Positions 4,685 through 7,281 of a DNA stretch of 7,281 nt are shown here, one piece after another. The stretch is from Pseudomonadota bacterium. Lineage in GTDB: Bacteria; Pseudomonadota; Alphaproteobacteria; Rhizobiales; Xanthobacteraceae. Made by a program: the position numbers and the translations under genes. Every line of letters begins with the position of its first letter. The stretch's first letter is position 1. The stretch spans positions 1-7,281 of the forward strand of contig JAEVZN010000100.1 of assembly GCA_023392205.1 (NCBI GenBank), read 5' to 3'. Below the pieces are notes generated by a model. That model searched no databases. It had not been told where the DNA came from and was given only the letters and a program-made list of their open reading frames with translations.

Positions 4685-7281
4685 ATGGACGCGGAAACCC
4701 CGAAATCGATGGCCGGAACCGGCGATGGCCCTGCCGCCGCAAGACCCTCCGCCGGTGCCGACGTGACGCGCGTCACGCCGATGATGGAGCAATTCACCGA
4801 GATCAAGGCAGCCAATCCCGATTGTCTCCTGTTCTACCGGATGGGGGATTTCTACGAATTGTTCTTCGACGATGCCGAGATCGCTTCGCGCGCGCTGAAC
4901 ATCGTGCTGACCAAGCGCGGCAAGCATCTGGGTCAGGATATCCCGATGTGCGGCGTGCCGGTCGAGCGATCGGAGGAATATCTACATCGCCTGATCGCGC
5001 TCGGGCATCGCGTCGCAGTCTGCGAACAGCTCGAAGACCCTGCAGAAGCCAAGAAGCGCGGCGCCAAGAGTGTCGTGCAGCGCGGCGTGGTGCGGCTGGT
5101 CACGCCCGGCACGCTCACGGAAGACACGCTGCTCGATGCGCGGCGCAACAATTACCTTCTGGCATTGGCGCGCGGACGCAATTCTTCCGACGGTGCGGAC
5201 GACCGCTTCGCGCTCGCCTGGATCGACATCTCGACCGGCGAATTTCGGGTGAGCGAATGCGAGAGCGGTCAGCTTGCCGCAGAGATCGCGCGCGTCGAAC
5301 CCGGTGAGATACTTGTGTCCGATGCGCTCTATTCGGATGCCGGGATCGCGCCATTGCTGCGCGGTTTCGAGCATGTGGTGCCGCTCACCCGCGATGTGTT
5401 CGACGGCGCCACCGCCGAGAGGCGACTGTCCTCCTATTTCGCCGTCGCCACGTCGGACAGTTTCGGGGAATTGTCGCGCCTCGAACTTACGGCCGCGGCG
5501 GCCTGCGTCACCTATGTGGAGCGCACGCAATTCGGCAAGCGTCCGCCTCTGTCGCCGCCGGTGCGGGAGCGTGAGGGCGCGACGCTCGCCATCGATGCGG
5601 CGACGCGCGCCAATCTCGAATTGATGCGCACCATGTCCGGCGACCGGCGCGGTTCGCTGCTCTCGGTCATCGACCGGACCGTTACCGCCGCCGGTTCGCG
5701 CTTGCTGGGGCAAAGGCTTGCCGCACCCCTGACCGATCCGGATGTCATTGGCCGGCGGCTGGATGCCGTGAGCTATTTCGTCGACGAGAGCGTCTTGCGC
5801 AACGACGTGCGCGGACGCCTGAAGGCGGCGCCCGATCTGGCGCGCGCGCTTTCACGGCTGGCGGTCGGCCGTGGCGGACCGCGCGATCTGGCCGTCATCC
5901 GCGACGGGCTTTCGGCGGCCTTTGCACTGGCGCAGATCTGGCCCACGTCTGCCCCCCTGCCGGTGGAGATTGCTCAGGCCATCGCGGCATTGAGGCAACC
6001 GCCGTCGTCACTGTTGCAATTGCTGCAATCCGCGCTGGCCGATGAATTACCAGCCCTCAAGCGCGATGGCGGTTTTGTGCGCGCAGGTCATGACGCGACG
6101 CTCGATGAGACGCGGGGCTTGCGCGACACCGCGCGCAAGGTGATTGCGCAATTGCAGGCTCGCTATGCCGACGAGACCGCGTTGCGGGCTTTGAAGATCC
6201 GGCACAACAATGTGCTCGGCTATTTTGTCGAGGTCACCGCGCAGCACGGCGACAAGCTGATGGCTGCCCCCTTCAATGCGCGCTTCATCCATCGGCAGAC
6301 ACTGGCCGGGCAGGTGCGTTTCACCACGGCAGAACTCGGCGAACTGGAAGCGAAAATCGTCAGTGCCGCCGACCGGGCGCTTGGCCTTGAGCTTGAGATT
6401 TTCGAAGCGCTGGCCATGCAGGTGAATGCGGCCGGTGCGCAGATCAAGGCGGCGGCCGAGGCGTTGGCCGCGCTCGATGTCGCCGCGTCGCTCGCGCATC
6501 TCGCGGTCGAGCGCGATTACGTGCGGCCCGTCATCGACAATTCGCTCGAATTTGCGATCGAGGGTGGCCGCCATCCGGTGGTGGAGCAGGCCTTGTCGGA
6601 GCCGTTCATCGCCAACGATTGCGAGCTGTCGGCCCCGGGTACGGATTCCGCGGGCCGCATCTGGCTGCTGACCGGTCCGAACATGGCCGGCAAATCCACC
6701 TTCCTGCGCCAGAATGCGCTGATCGCCATTCTCGCGCAGATGGGCTCCTATGTGCCGGCGCGGTCGGCACGGATGGGCATTGTCGACCGGCTGTTTTCGC
6801 GCGTGGGTGCGGCCGATGATCTGGCGCGCGGACGCTCGACCTTCATGGTGGAGATGGTGGAGACCGCCGCCATCCTCAATCAGGCCGGGCCGCGCGCGCT
6901 GGTGATCCTCGACGAGATCGGACGCGGTACGGCGACCTTCGATGGTCTCTCGATCGCGTGGGCCAGTGTCGAACATCTGCATGAGAGCAATCGCTGCCGC
7001 GCGCTGTTCGCCACGCATTTCCACGAGCTGACAGCGCTCGCCGCCAAGCTACCGCGCATTCACAACGCCACCATGCGCGTCAAGGAATGGCAGGGCGATG
7101 TCGTGTTCCTGCATGAGGTGATGCCGGGCGCGGCCGACCGCTCCTATGGCATCCAGGTGGCGAAGCTTGCCGGTCTGCCGCCATCGGTGATCGCGCGCGC
7201 CAGGGTGGTGCTGGCCGAACTTGAGGCGGAAGGCCGCGGCAAGACCATGCGCGGCTTCGAGGATCTGCCGCTGTTCCAGGC
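4685..7281 (+). CDS. mutS: DNA mismatch repair protein MutS (3' partial)
   Basis: The frame is open from ATG 4685 to the window edge: 865 complete codons, with no stop. MutS recognises mispairs and small loops as a dimer and recruits MutL in an ATP-dependent way. Domains follow the standard order: mismatch recognition, with the Phe-x-Glu wedge at F56-Y57-E58 in [11 protein letters not shown]; connector; lever/clamp, with LGYFVEVT and [15 protein letters not shown]; then the ATPase. In the ATPase, Walker [10 protein letters not shown] starts at residue 664, the STFMVEM signature at S718, Walker B is D743-E744 in [10 protein letters not shown], and the switch His lies in ATHFHEL. Motifs are intact and there is no frameshift. 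Compared with E. coli (F36, Walker A 614) there are about 20 extra N-terminal residues, rich in Ala/Gly/Pro, and further insertions. The missing C-terminus is probably a few tens of residues, including the tetramerisation tail. The start is uncertain: no good ribosome binding site precedes ATG 4685, and ATG 4709 or 4781 are alternatives. The gene is unrelated in function to the upstream cluster. Confidence 0.97.
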   Translation, partial: MDAETPKSMAGTGDGPAAARPSAGADVTRVTPMMEQFTEIKAANPDCLLFYRMGDFYELFFDDAEIASRALNIVLTKRGKHLGQDIPMCGVPVERSEEYLHRLIALGHRVAVCEQLEDPAEAKKRGAKSVVQRGVVRLVTPGTLTEDTLLDARRNNYLLALARGRNSSDGADDRFALAWIDISTGEFRVSECESGQLAAEIARVEPGEILVSDALYSDAGIAPLLRGFEHVVPLTRDVFDGATAERRLSSYFAVATSDSFGELSRLELTAAAACVTYVERTQFGKRPPLSPPVREREGATLAIDAATRANLELMRTMSGDRRGSLLSVIDRTVTAAGSRLLGQRLAAPLTDPDVIGRRLDAVSYFVDESVLRNDVRGRLKAAPDLARALSRLAVGRGGPRDLAVIRDGLSAAFALAQIWPTSAPLPVEIAQAIAALRQPPSSLLQLLQSALADELPALKRDGGFVRAGHDATLDETRGLRDTARKVIAQLQARYADETALRALKIRHNNVLGYFVEVTAQHGDKLMAAPFNARFIHRQTLAGQVRFTTAELGELEAKIVSAADRALGLELEIFEALAMQVNAAGAQIKAAAEALAALDVAASLAHLAVERDYVRPVIDNSLEFAIEGGRHPVVEQALSEPFIANDCELSAPGTDSAGRIWLLTGPNMAGKSTFLRQNALIAILAQMGSYVPARSARMGIVDRLFSRVGAADDLARGRSTFMVEMVETAAILNQAGPRALVILDEIGRGTATFDGLSIAWASVEHLHESNRCRALFATHFHELTALAAKLPRIHNATMRVKEWQGDVVFLHEVMPGAADRSYGIQVAKLAGLPPSVIARARVVLAELEAEGRGKTMRGFEDLPLFQ
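4762..4777. other. Perfect 16-bp palindrome within the 5' end of mutS
   Basis: CGTGACGCGCGTCACG is fully self-complementary and ends 3 bases before the in-frame ATG at 4781. It encodes part of the D-V-T-R-V-T-P stretch leading into the conserved MMEQ. It could be a binding site, an mRNA hairpin over an internal start, or a by-product of the codons used for VTRVT in a GC-rich genome. Confidence 0.35.

Noticed and set aside
4030..4815. A - strand open frame spanning the amidohydrolase 3' end, the intergenic repeat and the mutS start
   Set aside because: It crosses a structured repeat and two real genes, and its composition looks like antisense translation. No family is recognisable.
6047..7024. 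A 325-codon - strand open frame opposite mutS
   Set aside because: It is antisense to the intact MutS ATPase and lever domains; composition is shadow-like and there is no motif.

Overview
This GC-rich window contains four protein-coding genes, all on the + strand. The codon usage, the alphaproteobacterial-type MutS (GPNMAGKST Walker A, VTPMMEQ N-terminus) and the intergenic palindromic repeat (CCGTCATCCTGAGG ... CCTCAGGGTGACGG) suggest an alphaproteobacterium, most likely of the Hyphomicrobiales (Bradyrhizobium / Rhodopseudomonas / Xanthobacteraceae-like). Genus cannot be fixed from this sequence.

Layout. (1) Bases 1-1534 are an indolepyruvate oxidoreductase beta-subunit-type protein (gamma-type oxidoreductase domain plus a C-terminal DUF6537-like domain), missing only its extreme N-terminus at the window edge. 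(2) Bases 1535-1687 are a leader with a GC hairpin, a perfect 12-bp palindrome and a good ribosome binding site. (3) Bases 1688-3400 are a complete thiamine-diphosphate enzyme of the acetolactate synthase / benzoylformate decarboxylase superfamily. (4) Bases 3433-4452 are a complete amidohydrolase of the ACMSD-like (Amidohydro_2) family, only 32 bases downstream. Its first metal-ligand His is replaced by Phe. (5) Bases 4453-4684 hold a ~130-bp multi-branched palindromic repeat followed by a hairpin with a T-rich tail, probably the terminator of the upstream unit. (6) From 4685 to the right edge runs mutS, the mismatch repair ATPase, truncated near its C-terminus by the window end.

How the genes fit together. 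The first three genes look like a catabolic set for 2-oxo acids or aromatic-type carboxylic acids. The IorB-like protein should work with an IorA-like TPP subunit, expected just upstream, to oxidise an (aryl)pyruvate to its acyl-CoA. The second TPP enzyme would decarboxylate or carboligate a 2-oxo acid. The amidohydrolase would decarboxylate or hydrolyse a related intermediate. The TPP enzyme and the amidohydrolase are very probably co-transcribed; the link to the IorB-like gene is weaker because of the 153-bp leader. Substrates cannot be read from the sequence. mutS is a separate housekeeping unit. The best candidate for something undescribed is the TPP enzyme / Phe-variant amidohydrolase pair. 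No mobile element, CRISPR array, tRNA or rRNA is visible.
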